This document shows, piece after piece, positions 22,499 to 33,405 of a stretch of DNA of 44,000 nt (position 1 is its first letter; the number at the start of each line of letters is the position of its first letter). The notes beneath the pieces are model-generated. The model worked only from the letters and a program-made list of their open reading frames with translations. It was not told the origin of the DNA and ran no database searches. Position numbers and translations under genes: made by a program. Origin of the DNA: Takakia lepidozioides (lineage: Eukaryota > Streptophyta > Takakiopsida > Takakiales > Takakiaceae); assembly GCA_030704615.1 (NCBI GenBank), contig JAKLZA010000247.1, forward strand, positions 1 to 44,000, written 5' to 3'.

Positions 22499-24362
22499 AA
22501 TCTGGATCTAAGATTGCAATCCATATGAAGCCACAATTTTTCCCAAAAAAACAGTAGAGTTTCAAGTATGACATTTCACCTGTACACAACTCGCATCATG
22601 GCCCACTCTCCTCCAACCTGACTGTCAAAGTCGTTGGACCGTAAAATGTTACCATCTTTGGAGAACTCCCGGAAAAAACAGTATCTCCAGGTGAGACCTC
22701 TCCACTTCCTTATGTATGCCTCCAATGACATTTGGGGAGGGGAAACAATCGCAATGTTCAGGTCCTTCAAAGTCTGATCCAGCACAATGACGGCGCGCTT
22801 TTCGAGCTGCAAATAGAATATTTGTCAGAATTGCAAAAAAGAAACACATCACATACTTGAAGAGAAGAAACAGCATGTTCGAATACACACCTGACTCCAA
22901 AATGTAGCCTTGTGGAGCCAGTTATCAAACACCAAATCACTGATTCCTTCCACCTTTGTGCCAGGCTGTATGGTGCTCTTTGGGAACTGATTCAAGTCCT
23001 TTACTGTTTGATCTGAGTTCCATATCTCCAGCCACCTTATTTTTGTTTGTGGGTCGACCATCGATATGGCCAGCCGGTGCAATTTCTCCTGCTGCATCTC
23101 CGGATGCACATGCTTGTCATAGTGTGTTTTGATCTGCTGAAGGAACTCAGGACCAAGTCCAGGATCTACTATTCTAAGCTGCTTTCCGAAGGCTGACATC
23201 AATTTGGTTCTTCGCATCTCAAACTCCTTCTTTATTGCAGCTTCCACACCCTTTGATGTCCTTAGTTCCTCTGGTGTAGTGCGGTAATATTCGGATTTTC
23301 CCTTCTCAGCTGCCTCTGCCAGTCTTGCTGCATTCATTCAAGTAGTGATTAGCTCCGAAGGGACTCTAAACATGTATTCGAAAAGTAAACAGAGTACAGA
23401 CTCGGGCTTACCGCATACATGTACTCCAGAAACGCCTCTCGTGTCAAAGAATACCAAGTGCCTGCAGCTCTTCCTGTTTCGCACTTCTTGATGATATGGG
23501 TGGTAGTACTGTCCGAAAATATCCAGCTTCATCAGACCAATCCTCTGAATTCGGAATAGGTGTGAACTACCAAGCTTTGTCACATGCGATTTCTCTGTCG
23601 ATCTGCAAAAACATTGAAAACATTGCATTCCTTAACACTGTTTTTTGATCAACAAGACACTACAGAGGGAATCAAATCTCCTGGATGACTTACTTGTTCA
23701 CGTCGTGCATAGCTGTAAGAAGCCTAGCGATGTCGTTTCCTGGATCCAAAACCATTGCCTCCACAGCAACATGCTTGTCTTTGTCTTTCGAATGGTGTTT
23801 CTGAATGTATCCCATCCATGCCAGCAATCGGTGGTTGCCGTCCCAGACGTAGAACATGTGGTTGCAAAATTGCTGGGTGTTCTTTCCCATCATGAGGCCC
23901 TCGAACTCCTCATTGGCATCTTTCCAGCACTCATCCCAGTTATCACTGATCTCTGGAGAAACTAATGTGCTTTTCCCATTTATATCCGTCAGTGACACAT
24001 AAAAAACTTGTGCACCAAGTCTATATCCATGCACAAAATCACTCTCCAATTTTGTTATGTCATGGGAAAGAGGTGGACGCACAACAGGCATTGATATCAT
24101 CCGGCACAGAGGTATGTCCAGACGCCCTCCAGATACGAGCATGTCCCTTATAACCTCCTGAGAGTTTACCTTCTGGAATGACATGAGTTCTTTCACCTTG
24201 TCAAGGTAGTGCACTTCGGATTCATCTGCTTCATCTGTATTCTCTGAGCTTTTTGCGGACTCGTCCCCATCTCCAGATCCTTTCCCCTCTGATCCTGTAG
24301 GCTTCGACCTCACAGTTTCTGCACGATGCCATTCAGTTCTGACTGAGTGATTTGCAAATAGT

Positions 24363-24676
24363 GAATGGGTAACGACAATCACTCTGTATCAAGGAAACTC
24401 ACCATGAATGGTGTGAAAGAATTCAGCACAATCTACACATGCAAAGCCGAGACTGCCGTATTCAAAACAAAAGTGAGAGCGATAGCGAACGGCGTTAACG
24501 ACAATCACAAAAGATAACAACCTGCCGGATCGGTGTTGTGTAATGACATATATGTGCAACTGATGGCGGCAACGACATTCAGTGTAGTTTAGGGAGAATA
24601 GTAAGTGCAGACTCTCTCTTCAAACACATAGGTACATAAATCTCATGAGCAGAATCGAATGGCGTTAACGACGCTC
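24363..24676. repeat. Variant palindrome cluster in intron 1, copy B
   Basis: Equivalent of 4888-5203. The first copy has lost two bases (GAATGGGTAACG); the last is 24657-24676. Confidence 0.75.
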
Positions 24677-25054
24677 GCGATTCAGTAGTTCCTGCTAAAG
24701 AATGGAAGAGGAAGGACTCCTTGAAAGGCAATCACATAGACTATATGATAAAACTTACTGGCACCTTCTTAGGTTTTGAATTTGATCCCCTTCTGCAGCT
24801 TTCCTCTTCCCTCTCACATCTGCTGGAGTTTCTGTCTGCGCAAGGGTTTCTTGACCTTCTTCAGGTTCGGCGTTCCGCGTGCTTCCACCTTCTTCAGTGT
24901 CCCTGCGATTCATCTCTGCCTCCACAGGCTGGCGCACTCTTATCGCCGACTGTGTCGCAGCCGCTGCCTCAGTCTCCGTCTGCTCTTGTGAATCAGTCTC
25001 CGCGTTCACCTGCTGCCTTGGCCCTGTGTTCTCCAACAAACGACGCCTCGTCAT

Positions 25055-25906
25055 TTTCTCTCTTGCTCTGCGTCTCTCTCTAAGGGAAGTAAAATAAAGA
25101 GACTTTCTTCTCTTTCGTATTCTAGAAGGAACCCTCTCCAGCTTGACTACCACTCTCCCTCTAAGCGCGAAAAGTAGAAAAACGCAGTGACTCCCGATTT
25201 CTTGCGGGATTGCCTGTGTTCTTGCGTGTCTCTAGAAGCATCGGATTCCCTCCCGCGTGACCGTTACACATAGTCGTTTCTTATTAGTGCACATGCCAGC
25301 AATTGGTGTACAGCTGTTCGTATTCAGTTATGGATGTCTGACGTGTGCCGCCCAAAACAAAACGGCGTGTTCTAAATTATAACTGGTTCAATATTTAAAA
25401 AGAACAGCGAATCCCAGAAATTGATGCGCAGTCTTAAACAAATAAATATAAATGAACGAGAGTTTGATGACAAATTTTGGAATATCATACACGGTCATCC
25501 TTGTTATCCAAACCCCACATTCGTTGCACATTTGGAACTTTCCAGGTGCGCATGATCATTGGTAGTAGTATATAGATACATTTACTTAATCTGCAATCCC
25601 ATTCTCGGATCCTGTGGCATGCTTCCAGGAAGTCGGCTTTGTTATTGGGTTTATTGATGAGGTTCTGATTAACGGTTTAACAGTTGCCGACACTGCCCTA
25701 TGGATCTCTGACCACTGGGCCCACAAGAAAAGTAATTAAAATGGACGGCTGCATATCTGGAATGAATAACAGAATATGCACAGTCGTTATCTGAGCTTCC
25801 TCCGCCATATGCTCTGCTCATTCTTCAACTGTGTTCTGGAGACAGCAGTAAACCGATTTACACTAGATCTGCGATAGCAAGGTACAAACATACTCGAGGA
25901 AGGAAG
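25055..25906. promoter_or_regulatory. Divergent intergenic region, copy B
   Basis: Counterpart of 5582-6432 with scattered single-base indels. It holds the promoters and leaders of both genes and no palindromes. Confidence 0.45.
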
Positions 25907-28900
25907 ATGGCTTCCTCTGAAGCGGAGTTCTTCTCAGACGACAAACCAGTGCCGTTCTCCCAGGAAGTCCTTGACAATGGATTTGCAATTGTTCTGGAAC
26001 ATGTCTTGGCTACCCGTTTTCAGCTGCAGAATGGCTCCATCTTTTTGGAGAAAGAGGTTTACGATCTGAAAGGGAAGTTGGTGAAATATTCTTTCCAAAA
26101 CCGTGATGAGACGGCTCATATCAGCCAGTGGAGAGTGCGTCCTGGTCGATACAGAGTACTTGGAGAGCCTCGGCGAAAGTCCCTTGGGTCATATGTGACG
26201 CCCGGGACTGCTGCTTCGGTCGTTGAAGACAAGAGGGAGGTGGTGGTGAAAAAAGAACAGACTTCCTCCACTCCAATCGTTGAGCTTTCGGATTCTTCGA
26301 TGATGACATAAGTGAAATTCCAAATCCAGTCCTTCCTACTGTGGTTGCAGAAGCTGATGAAGAGATTTGTAGTGTCATTCCAAAATTGCGGGCGATGGGA
26401 GGAATGGCTGGATTCAAAAGTGAGTTGCGGGGAATTGATTGGGAATCTTTGAAGCAGGTGCCTGTGAAGTTCTTGCCGGAGACTTTTGATGGCGATATCC
26501 TATTCGAGCTGCCTCCTCCTCCGCGAGTTGGAGGGGTGTAACAATCATGATGCATGGAATGGACAAGAAACACGACGGGCACCCGTGGTGCCAGAACAAA
26601 AACATCCAATATTCAGAATGATGACAAGCTTGTTTTCAGGAGGACAGTTTGCAATGGACACCTTAGGTGTGATAATTTGAATTGCAGACACTTTCTTCAG
26701 TCTGGAGTTCATAATCAAAGCGAATGGGAGGGTCTGGCGGAGAATCCATTTCAGCCTGGGACTGCCCCTCCACGGCAAACACTTTCGTCTGCAAATTCTG
26801 CAAACTTGTGCCATCCTGCTTGGCGCTCTGCGGAGCAAGAATGTACTATGTTGTCCACCGTTTGAATACAATGACGAGAGCTTGTGTGCATTTTGGATTC
26901 CATAACCATCCTGTCTCGAAGGGGGATTACAGGGAGAGTGTTGAGACAGTATCGAGGTTGATCAAACAGGAGTTCGGGAGAAACCCATCCGCAACAACAT
27001 CTGCAATTGCTCTTGGCGCAAGCAAGTCCTTCTTGGAAAGCCATATTTTGAGTGAAGGAGATTCTGTGGGGACTAAACTTGACGGTGCAGCATTGGACCT
27101 GGTCATGGATCATTTCTCCACTTTAAGTTCACCTAACATTCGGCATCAGATCAATGCATTGAGAATGGGCTCTGGGATCAGAGGCTACATAGACAATATT
27201 TTGGAATTGAAACGACTGAGCAAGTACGATTACATCCAGGACAATGTATTCCCAGGTCAAGGTGCCATCAAAGTTTTTCTTTTCAAAATGTCGACTGTTG
27301 GGGAGGGCAGTGGGGTTAGCCTCGTGAAGCGGATGCAGAAGACTGGGGACTTGCAGAACTGTTTCTTATGTTTGATCATGTGAAACGAGTGAAGGATTGG
27401 ACGACAATGGCTTGTCATGTCTACGATCCAGTGTACCAACGAGTTATGACAATTGCAGTTTGTGACATGCAATCCGAGGATACGGAATCCCAGAAGCTCA
27501 TGTGGAATTCCCTGATACGTGTCATGGGCTGCCATGGGCTGCCATCTCCAAATTTCGCAGGTTTCATGGCGGATAGTGCTCAAGCAAATTTCAATGCTAT
27601 TCGTTGTCTTCGGATCGGGCGACCCAAAAGTGCCTATGCCAGGAAGAGAGCGTACATGTCTATTCCATTGGACACAATCTCTGGAAAAACATACAAAGTC
27701 GGACATCAAACCAGAGATGCAGACTCAGCACCGTAAATTGTGCAAAGAGTACAAAGATGCTAGAACAATGAAGGAGGCGGACACTTTGTTCCAGACAATT
27801 CGTGCCTGGTGGTTCTCTTCTGGAGCTGCATCACTTGAGAGTATGAGAGCATTGGAAGATTGGCTGGCGTTTTGGCACTTCCGGTATAGACAGTGGGAGC
27901 AGCCATGACAATGGTACGAGGCTTCTATTTCATGCTTTATTCATACATTTGCTTTCCATATTTTTGACTCATTGCTTTCTTTATGTTTTCCTGTGCACTA
28001 TTCTGAAGTGTGGTTATCCTCTTTGCAGAACATGTCCATTGAGGAAATGGCAGACATGCCATCTTGCAATTTGGCAGAAACTGTGCACAATGCATGGTTG
28101 CAGCAGTCTGGGAAACGAGGTCGGGATTTGTATGTGGCAACAACAGATGATTTGATACGTGCCTTGCAACAACAAACCCGATACCGTGATTTCTTACGAG
28201 GTGGGGTTGGTGGCAAGGGTCCGGACAAATCGGAGTTGATGTTGCGTGCTGCAAACAGATCTGGGGATCCAATCAAGATAGCACGGGCGGTGAGCATGTA
28301 TGCCCAGGGAACGCCACTTGTTTCTAGAGTTCCACATCTTGAAGGGGAGGAGAGATTCGGCTCCTGTAAGAGGAAATTGAACACTCCACCTGGTTCGGAT
28401 TCAGATTCCCACAGGGCAGACCGTGATAACTTCTCGAAGCCTCGTGTTCCCCTGCATGACAGCTCCGTGTCCGGAACCTCCATTGTGGAGGAACCTCCAA
28501 CACGACGGCAAGCTCCAGCATCAAACCGTGCCACTGAAATGGTGCAGGAGAGAAACAACCCCCTTGATGTGCTTGAGTCCGCATGCCCCGACCACGTTTG
28601 GCACATAGAACGCACAAGTGTCGGGTCTCGTGTGAAATGTACAGCGATCAGGGCAACTAATTTCGAGAAGTGCACTTCATCTATATCCAGAGGTGGTGCC
28701 CGAACTCCTGCTCCGACTTTCACGGGCTTGATGCGTCCATACGGTCAACCAGAAGCCAAGAACCACAAGTTCTGGTTCTGCGCAGATGATTGTGCCAGAT
28801 GTGTGCATGGAACTGTGCGTCCTTCCGTAGTGATGAAGCCATCTCCTCCAACCGTTTGGCCCGTGAAGGTGGGAACACATCTCAGCTTTCAGGAGATTGA

Positions 28901-28981
28901 AATGCTGGAGGAGGCAGGTTTTTCCCTTGCGAGACAACCCCAACTCCATGCATGTGCTACTACTTCTGCGTCCTCCCGGGG
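25907..28981 (+). pseudogene. MULE-type transposase, copy B, truncated by element C
   Basis: Start ATG 25907, intron 27914-28028. Several stretches are in better frame than in A, for example 25907-26220 and the exon-2 run 28029-28981 (CNLAETVHNAW, LIRALQQQTRYRDFLRGG, CTAIRATNFEKC, FWFCADDCARC). Other indels break it, such as near 26290, 26540 and 27895. Coding stops at 28981, exactly where element C begins, so the SWIM domain is missing. Confidence 0.75.
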
Positions 28982-29051
28982 GGGGCTGCTATTTCATGAG
29001 CCATGAGCCATGAGCGGCATGAGCCATGAGCAGAGTCGTAAGTGTGGAAAA
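28982..29051. repeat. Left terminal inverted repeat and CATGAGC subterminal repeats of element C
   Basis: GGGGCTGCTATTTCATGAGC is followed by further CATGAGC heptamers, several directly adjacent. The heptamer differs from the family-1 heptamer CGTGAGC by one transition. Confidence 0.7.
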
Positions 29052-29488
29052 AAAACATGAGCAGCACTATTTTCCGGAAATGAGTGTCCGCGGGAATAGG
29101 GTTTAGGTGGCCACGGTCATAGGGGGAGAAGGACCTCCCGATGAAGGAGGTTCGGCAATGTTATTTAGAATTATATATTGAAAGGCAATGTTTCGCGAAT
29201 GGTAGGGTGGTACTGCTCTGTACAATGGGGGCCCATTTCAGCCTACCAGCCATTTGCAAAATTCACCCACACTCCCAATCCCAAACGAAATGAGCAATGA
29301 CGCATTCTCGGAACGATGGACACAGAATAGAATAAAAAGAGGGCACAATGAGGTTTTTTTGATCCACATAATTGCATTTGAAGCACGTCTACTGTGCTGA
29401 TTGTGCCATCAAATCTTGAGCCCTGTGCCTACTGAATACAAGTCACGTTGTCAATGGACTTCGACTGCTCTCAGAACTAGCTCATGAG
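29052..29488. other. Non-coding left part of element C
   Basis: No gene is seen. It includes GGCCACGGTCATAGG (about 29109), similar to CCACGGTCATAGG near the right end of A (about 10368), a shared subterminal word between the two families. Confidence 0.4.
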
Positions 29489-30244
29489 TCATGGGGCTCC
29501 TCCATGTAAAGTCGATTGCAGCCGTTGTACCGCCCTAGTGATGTTCACCACAATGTCCTGCCCTTCAATCATACCACCATCGAATATGGAAATCTTCACG
29601 TTTTCGTCGTCCACACCAATGCGAATGTCCCCATACAATGGAGAAGAGGAGCGCACTCCTCGAGGAGAATAGGTCTCTCCGATGGAGTCCACCCACGTCC
29701 AGTGGCAGCAGTTCCACCGCAACAGCATAGCAGTGCGCCTTCTTCTGCATGGGTGACCGTCGTAACTGGGAAAATCGGAATCGAGGATGCGCAGGAGCCA
29801 CGGACTCCTCAGACCAAGATCGTCACCCCGCTCGAAGGCGTAGTGGCCTACGATATACTCAAAAGCCACCAATGTTTCCACAATCGAACCAGTATCTTCT
29901 GTGTAATCTGTGTACCAGATAACAATGTCTCCCGATGTGGCCGAATACATTGCATAATCGATGCCTCCAAAGGGGCAGTCGTCCCGGTTCCGGAAGCACG
30001 GCATCCTTGCAAAGGAGGACCTGAGGACGACTTGGATGCCGATGACCTTGCGGACAGCTACGAAGCCCTTAGATTTTGGAAATGATACGAAGCGGAAGAG
30101 CAGTCCGGCCTCCAATAATGGAGCATCTGGGTCACACGTACCCACCGACGGAGGTGGAACGTGTTCATCACGGCAGCGGTGGATGAAGCCATACATCTTT
30201 CTCATCAACAAGTTTATAGTTTGAGATCTGCCACCGAAGTCCAT
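29489..30244 (-). CDS. Unknown cargo protein 1 of element C
   Basis: Intact 251-codon frame, ATG at 30244 (MDFGGRSQTINLL), stop at 29489. No recognised family. Features: no signal peptide or membrane segment; Cys-containing MPCFRNRDDCPFGGIDYAMY near residue 80; SGDIVIWYTDY; a C/R-rich stretch (HPCRRRRTAMLLRWNCCHW); and SIFDGGMIEGQDIVV near the C-terminus. The same landmarks occur in cargo 2, so both are one family and the shared Cys, Trp and Gly positions are probably structural. It sits between C's left terminus and its palindrome clusters and is transcribed toward the terminus. It has no equivalent in the family-1 elements seen here. A single clean frame in a window full of frameshifts argues that it is real. 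Confidence 0.65.
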   Translation of the reverse strand: MDFGGRSQTINLLMRKMYGFIHRCRDEHVPPPSVGTCDPDAPLLEAGLLFRFVSFPKSKGFVAVRKVIGIQVVLRSSFARMPCFRNRDDCPFGGIDYAMYSATSGDIVIWYTDYTEDTGSIVETLVAFEYIVGHYAFERGDDLGLRSPWLLRILDSDFPSYDGHPCRRRRTAMLLRWNCCHWTWVDSIGETYSPRGVRSSSPLYGDIRIGVDDENVKISIFDGGMIEGQDIVVNITRAVQRLQSTLHGGAP

Positions 30245-30298
30245 CCCCCCGGATGGAAATTCGGCGCCGCATTTACATCGAAGAGGGGATGGACTTCG
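30235..30298. promoter_or_regulatory. Symmetric divergent start region with a family-2 palindrome on its axis
   Basis: CGAAGTCCATCCCC (30235-30248) and GGGGATGGACTTCG (30285-30298) form a perfect 14-bp inverted repeat. Each arm contains an ATGGACTTCG start, for cargo 1 and for the corresponding point of cargo 2. Between them at 30255-30276 is GGAAATTCGGCGCCGCATTT, a family-2 palindrome with one arm substitution. Its centre (30265.5) is 1 bp from the centre of the inverted repeat (30266.5). Confidence 0.75.
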
Positions 30299-31162
30299 TC
30301 GTGTCCAGTGGCTATCGGCCCACCTGGCAGTGACTGCCCATAGTTTGCATGGCAGGGTAGGAAACAGAAACGGCTACATTCATGCAGCAGCCAATCTTCA
30401 TCGGTCCAGGATCCTGTAGGGGGGAAATTTAAATGTGCCCTGGAGTGTTTGTGAGGAATTGCAGCGTTAGCTTGAACTTTTTCCAGCCACCGCGCTGCTC
30501 CTCCTCCATCCGGGAGCTGCTGTCATTGAGCGTACTCCGCTACTCTTTTTCAAGGATGCCGTGCCGCCGAAATCCAGCCGACTGCCCTTATCATGGCCAC
30601 GATTATGCTATGTTCAAACCAGAATCAGGAGACATCATTGTCTGGCTCTCTGTTTTCACAGATGCTGCTGGAATCAAGCAAGAGTCTTTGCGCGCAATGA
30701 GTATCTGGGGGCTATTACCGCTTTGAGCGAGGTGAGGGCGAGGGTCAATGCGGTCCGTGGGTCCTGAAAATTGTTGACCTCGATATACCAAGCTGGAAAG
30801 GGATGCCGGACAGATCACGCACGGCCTCGCTTTGGCGCTGGAACTGCTGCCAGTGGACCAGGGAGGACGGCACCGGGGAAAACTATATACGTGCAGATCA
30901 CTCCGCTCTTCCAGTGTATGGAGACATTCGGCTGCGTTGCGAAGACGAATCGCACGGGCACATGAGGCCCACAGTGACCTTGTCAATGTATGATGGTGGT
31001 ATCATTGATGATGGACATGACATTGTCGTCGGCTCCAGCAAGGGCAGCAGAACGACCGAATTGCAGTTTACCTCGAGGTGCCGCAGCAGTGATGAGCTTG
31101 TTTTGAGGGGTATCGAGTTCCGTCGACTTGGTGAAGCCCATGTAGAAGGAGGAAGGGCTTAG
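30289..31162 (+). pseudogene. Unknown cargo protein 2 of element C, paralogue of cargo 1
   Basis: The ancestral start appears to be ATG 30289 (MDF), but that frame closes after 14 codons; a later ATG is at 30433. Homology to cargo 1 is clear from MPCRRNPADCPYHGHDYAMF and ESGDIIVWL (about 30558-30650). It continues in another frame from about 30705 (YYRFERGEG, then WRWNCCQW, VYGDIRLRCEDES, LSMYDGGIIDDGHDIVV) to the stop at 31160-31162. One frameshift lies in the run of G at about 30709. The pair is head to head, so one arose by inverted duplication of the other. Function unknown. Confidence 0.55.
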
Positions 31163-31393
31163 TTTTGTCTGCAGTTGGTAAATGTGAGACATCGTGTCCG
31201 ATCAATAAACCCATCGTACCTCACTTCTGTATGATTGTGTTTCATTGTGTTGAATAACTGTCGGAATTGGCCCACTGTTTACAATTTGATGTCTCATTTC
31301 TACAATGTGTCTGTCCGGATGAATATAGCAGAGAGTAACCGTATGTGAGTCATTGTGTCAAGAATATACCAGAGTAACGCCATGTCGGACATT

Positions 31394-32080
31394 GAAATGC
31401 GGCACCGCATTTCCATGTGCCGACAAGAAATGCGGGCATCATTTCGTCCAGGTACACGAAATACCAACACGGGTCTATAAATTGATCAGAAAACGAGGTT
31501 GGCATTGCAAATGCGGCGACGCATTTCCAGCTTGGCAATGGAAACTTCCTTTTGGACAAGGGAATGCGGTGCCGCATTTCCGTACAACACTTCGAAAAGT
31601 GTGACATTTCCGACCAGCGCGATGGAATGCGTTACCGCATTTCCGAGAGAGGGTCTGCAAATGGACAAATTGCGAGTCCGTTCTGGAAATGCGGCGCCGC
31701 ATTTCCATGTCCGTCATCGACTTTTTTTTACAATGGAATGCGGTGCCAATTTTTGCTGATGGGCCTGCAGTTCGAACAACGACCATCCCCAATACTGAAA
31801 TGCGGCACCGCATTTTCAATTCCGCCATCTCGACCTCCTTGTTCGACCTCTTGTTCGACCTCTGTAAGCGTGGTGGCATCCATGCAATGAGCGGGAGAGG
31901 CCAAAACTGGGTGGACAAAGGAAATTTTGGAAATGCGGCACCGCATTTCCAATTCGATTACTTTTTACTATGCCAACATTGAAATGGAAATTTAGTCCCT
32001 CCCCTGTTTTGGAAATGCGGTGCGCATTTCCAAAAGAGGTTCTTAGAGTTGCCCTGTTTTGGAAATGCGGTGCCCCATTT
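31394..32080. repeat. Family-2 palindrome cluster 3' of the methyltransferase-like gene
   Basis: About eleven full or damaged copies of GAAATGCGGCGCCGCATTTC occur, for example at 31394, 31507, 31560, 31623, 31684 (perfect), 31797, 31929, 32012 and 32060. The two centre bases vary (CACC, TGCC, CGCC, TACC) while the arms are kept. Spacing is irregular, unlike the array at 37775-39475. No coding sequence is credible here; apparent frames translate the palindromes. Confidence 0.85.
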
Positions 32081-33386
32081 CTGATTTGGGGAGCGTCGTG
32101 GTTTGGGCGATTGTGTGGCTGGAATGCACACTGGAGAGGGGTCACGAATGTCGGGCAGAATTTCCTTTATATACTCTGGAAGAGAATTTACATTTACAGA
32201 GATTCATTAAAATTCTATTAATCTTGAAAATCATCCGAATCCTCATCCTGTTCTAGACTGTCCTGCTCATCCTCCACCCCCTCAGTGCCTCTCTCATCTC
32301 CAGCGGACTGCTCGTTGGCCAGGCTTTCGAAAATCCCATCTTCCCCTTGCGGAACTGTCCATCTCACCTCCGTTGGGTCGTCTTCCTCCCTGTCTGCGTC
32401 GCTCTCATCCGCTGAATCACATATGTACTTTCGTACCCGTCTACCTGTCTGAGCTGCTGCCAACTCTTTCCTTATCCTTCTGTCCTCCCTAGCCCTCTCC
32501 AAAATCTGCTCTACTTTACTGGGATTCTCACTTCTTCTAATCGCTGTATTTGCGAGTTTAGCTGCATAACTAGGAAGGGAGTAGTCCCTCACCGGGCTCG
32601 TCATGAATCGGCCCTCGCAAAGAACGGGACATTCTTCCTGGCAGGAAGTGTAGGCCCTACATGTTTCGACCCGGACCCTGCAATCCTGCACATGACAATC
32701 ATCAACGAGACTAATGAGAACCACAGTCGGGAAATTCGTTTGACATAAATGACCCAGAAGGCTTTGCAAACTTACAATGTTTGCACTCACTCGTATTCCG
32801 GGTTCTCCTCCGCATCAATGTCCACTGTGTCTTCCTCGGACTCCGACGAATCCGAGGAGACTTCCGCTCTGTCGGGAGCCTTCACATTCCGTTGCAGCCC
32901 CTCCAGATGGGATCCCCACACGGATGAATCCTCCTCGTAGGCAAAGAGGTGCCGGTCGGAAAACCGCCCAGCCCACATTGAGGCACCTGTTACAATGCCA
33001 TCCACACATTACCACATGGCGCTTCAGATGTTGCGAACTACATCCTAACGAGAATTTGCAGAACAGCATAGATCAAGATTCTGCATACCTGTCCCACAGA
33101 TGAGGTCGAGCACTGTGCCCTCCACGTCTGTGCATGTCTCCATAATTGTCTGAATGAAGGCAGGGCTCCGAGTCCGTGAGTACCGCAGGGGTTCCGTTGA
33201 AGTGAGGCTATGAGGGAGAAGTTCCTTGGGAACGTTGTTGAACAGAACGTCGTAATCGAGTGGGTCGCAGTTCGGGTCAACCTTTCCTCCCTCCTTCCGG
33301 AAAGCAAAGGTGGAGTTCTCCTTCACAAAGCAGTATGCATCGAACTGCTTCGTCTGCATACACAGGGGGAAAACGATTAGAAACCG

Positions 33387-33405
33387 AATGCGGCACCGCA
33401 TTTGA
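33387..33405. repeat. Single family-2 palindrome in a methyltransferase-like gene intron
   Basis: GAATGCGGCACCGCATTTG lies inside the intron 33354-33450. Confidence 0.8.

Larger units (their letters stand above)
19444..25054 (-). pseudogene. ParB-like/DNA-methyltransferase-like fusion gene, copy B (full span, frameshifted)
   Basis: Start ATG at 25054 (MTRRRLLENTGPRQQ), stop at 19444-19446 after an acidic tail (AEEEGIHCTDSESD), with the same exon layout as copy A. Landmarks: an acidic linker and ParB-like exon read in one frame from about 24340 to 23690, with VWDGNHRLLAWMGYIQ; methyltransferase motif IV DIPDG at 20793-20807; motif I-like VVDLSVSTG followed across an intron by GATYHACKAGG. Breaks relative to A: two bases lost near 19502, a small deletion near 21375, and a two-base loss in palindrome 24363. 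It would act in the nucleus if expressed. Whether it methylates DNA is doubtful because motif IV lacks the usual PPY/W. Confidence 0.7.
18741..28981. mobile_element. Family-1 MULE-type transposon, copy B, interrupted by element C
   Basis: Same two-gene layout as copy A. The left terminus is the CGTGAGC-rich block at about 18754-18860. Identity with A runs from before 19495 to 28981, then stops inside the transposase (where A continues 9531-9967), at the first base of C's terminus. The remaining 3' part of B should lie beyond C, outside the window. The combined A and B data suggest a full-length element of about 11.3 kb. Confidence 0.75.

Noticed and set aside
19444-25054. Restriction-modification system
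   Set aside because: No restriction endonuclease-like gene accompanies any of the three copies, and motif IV is non-canonical.
27972-29006. 344-codon frame in copy B as a complete gene
   Set aside because: It starts inside the intron and ends in element C's terminus; it is exon 2 of the truncated transposase.
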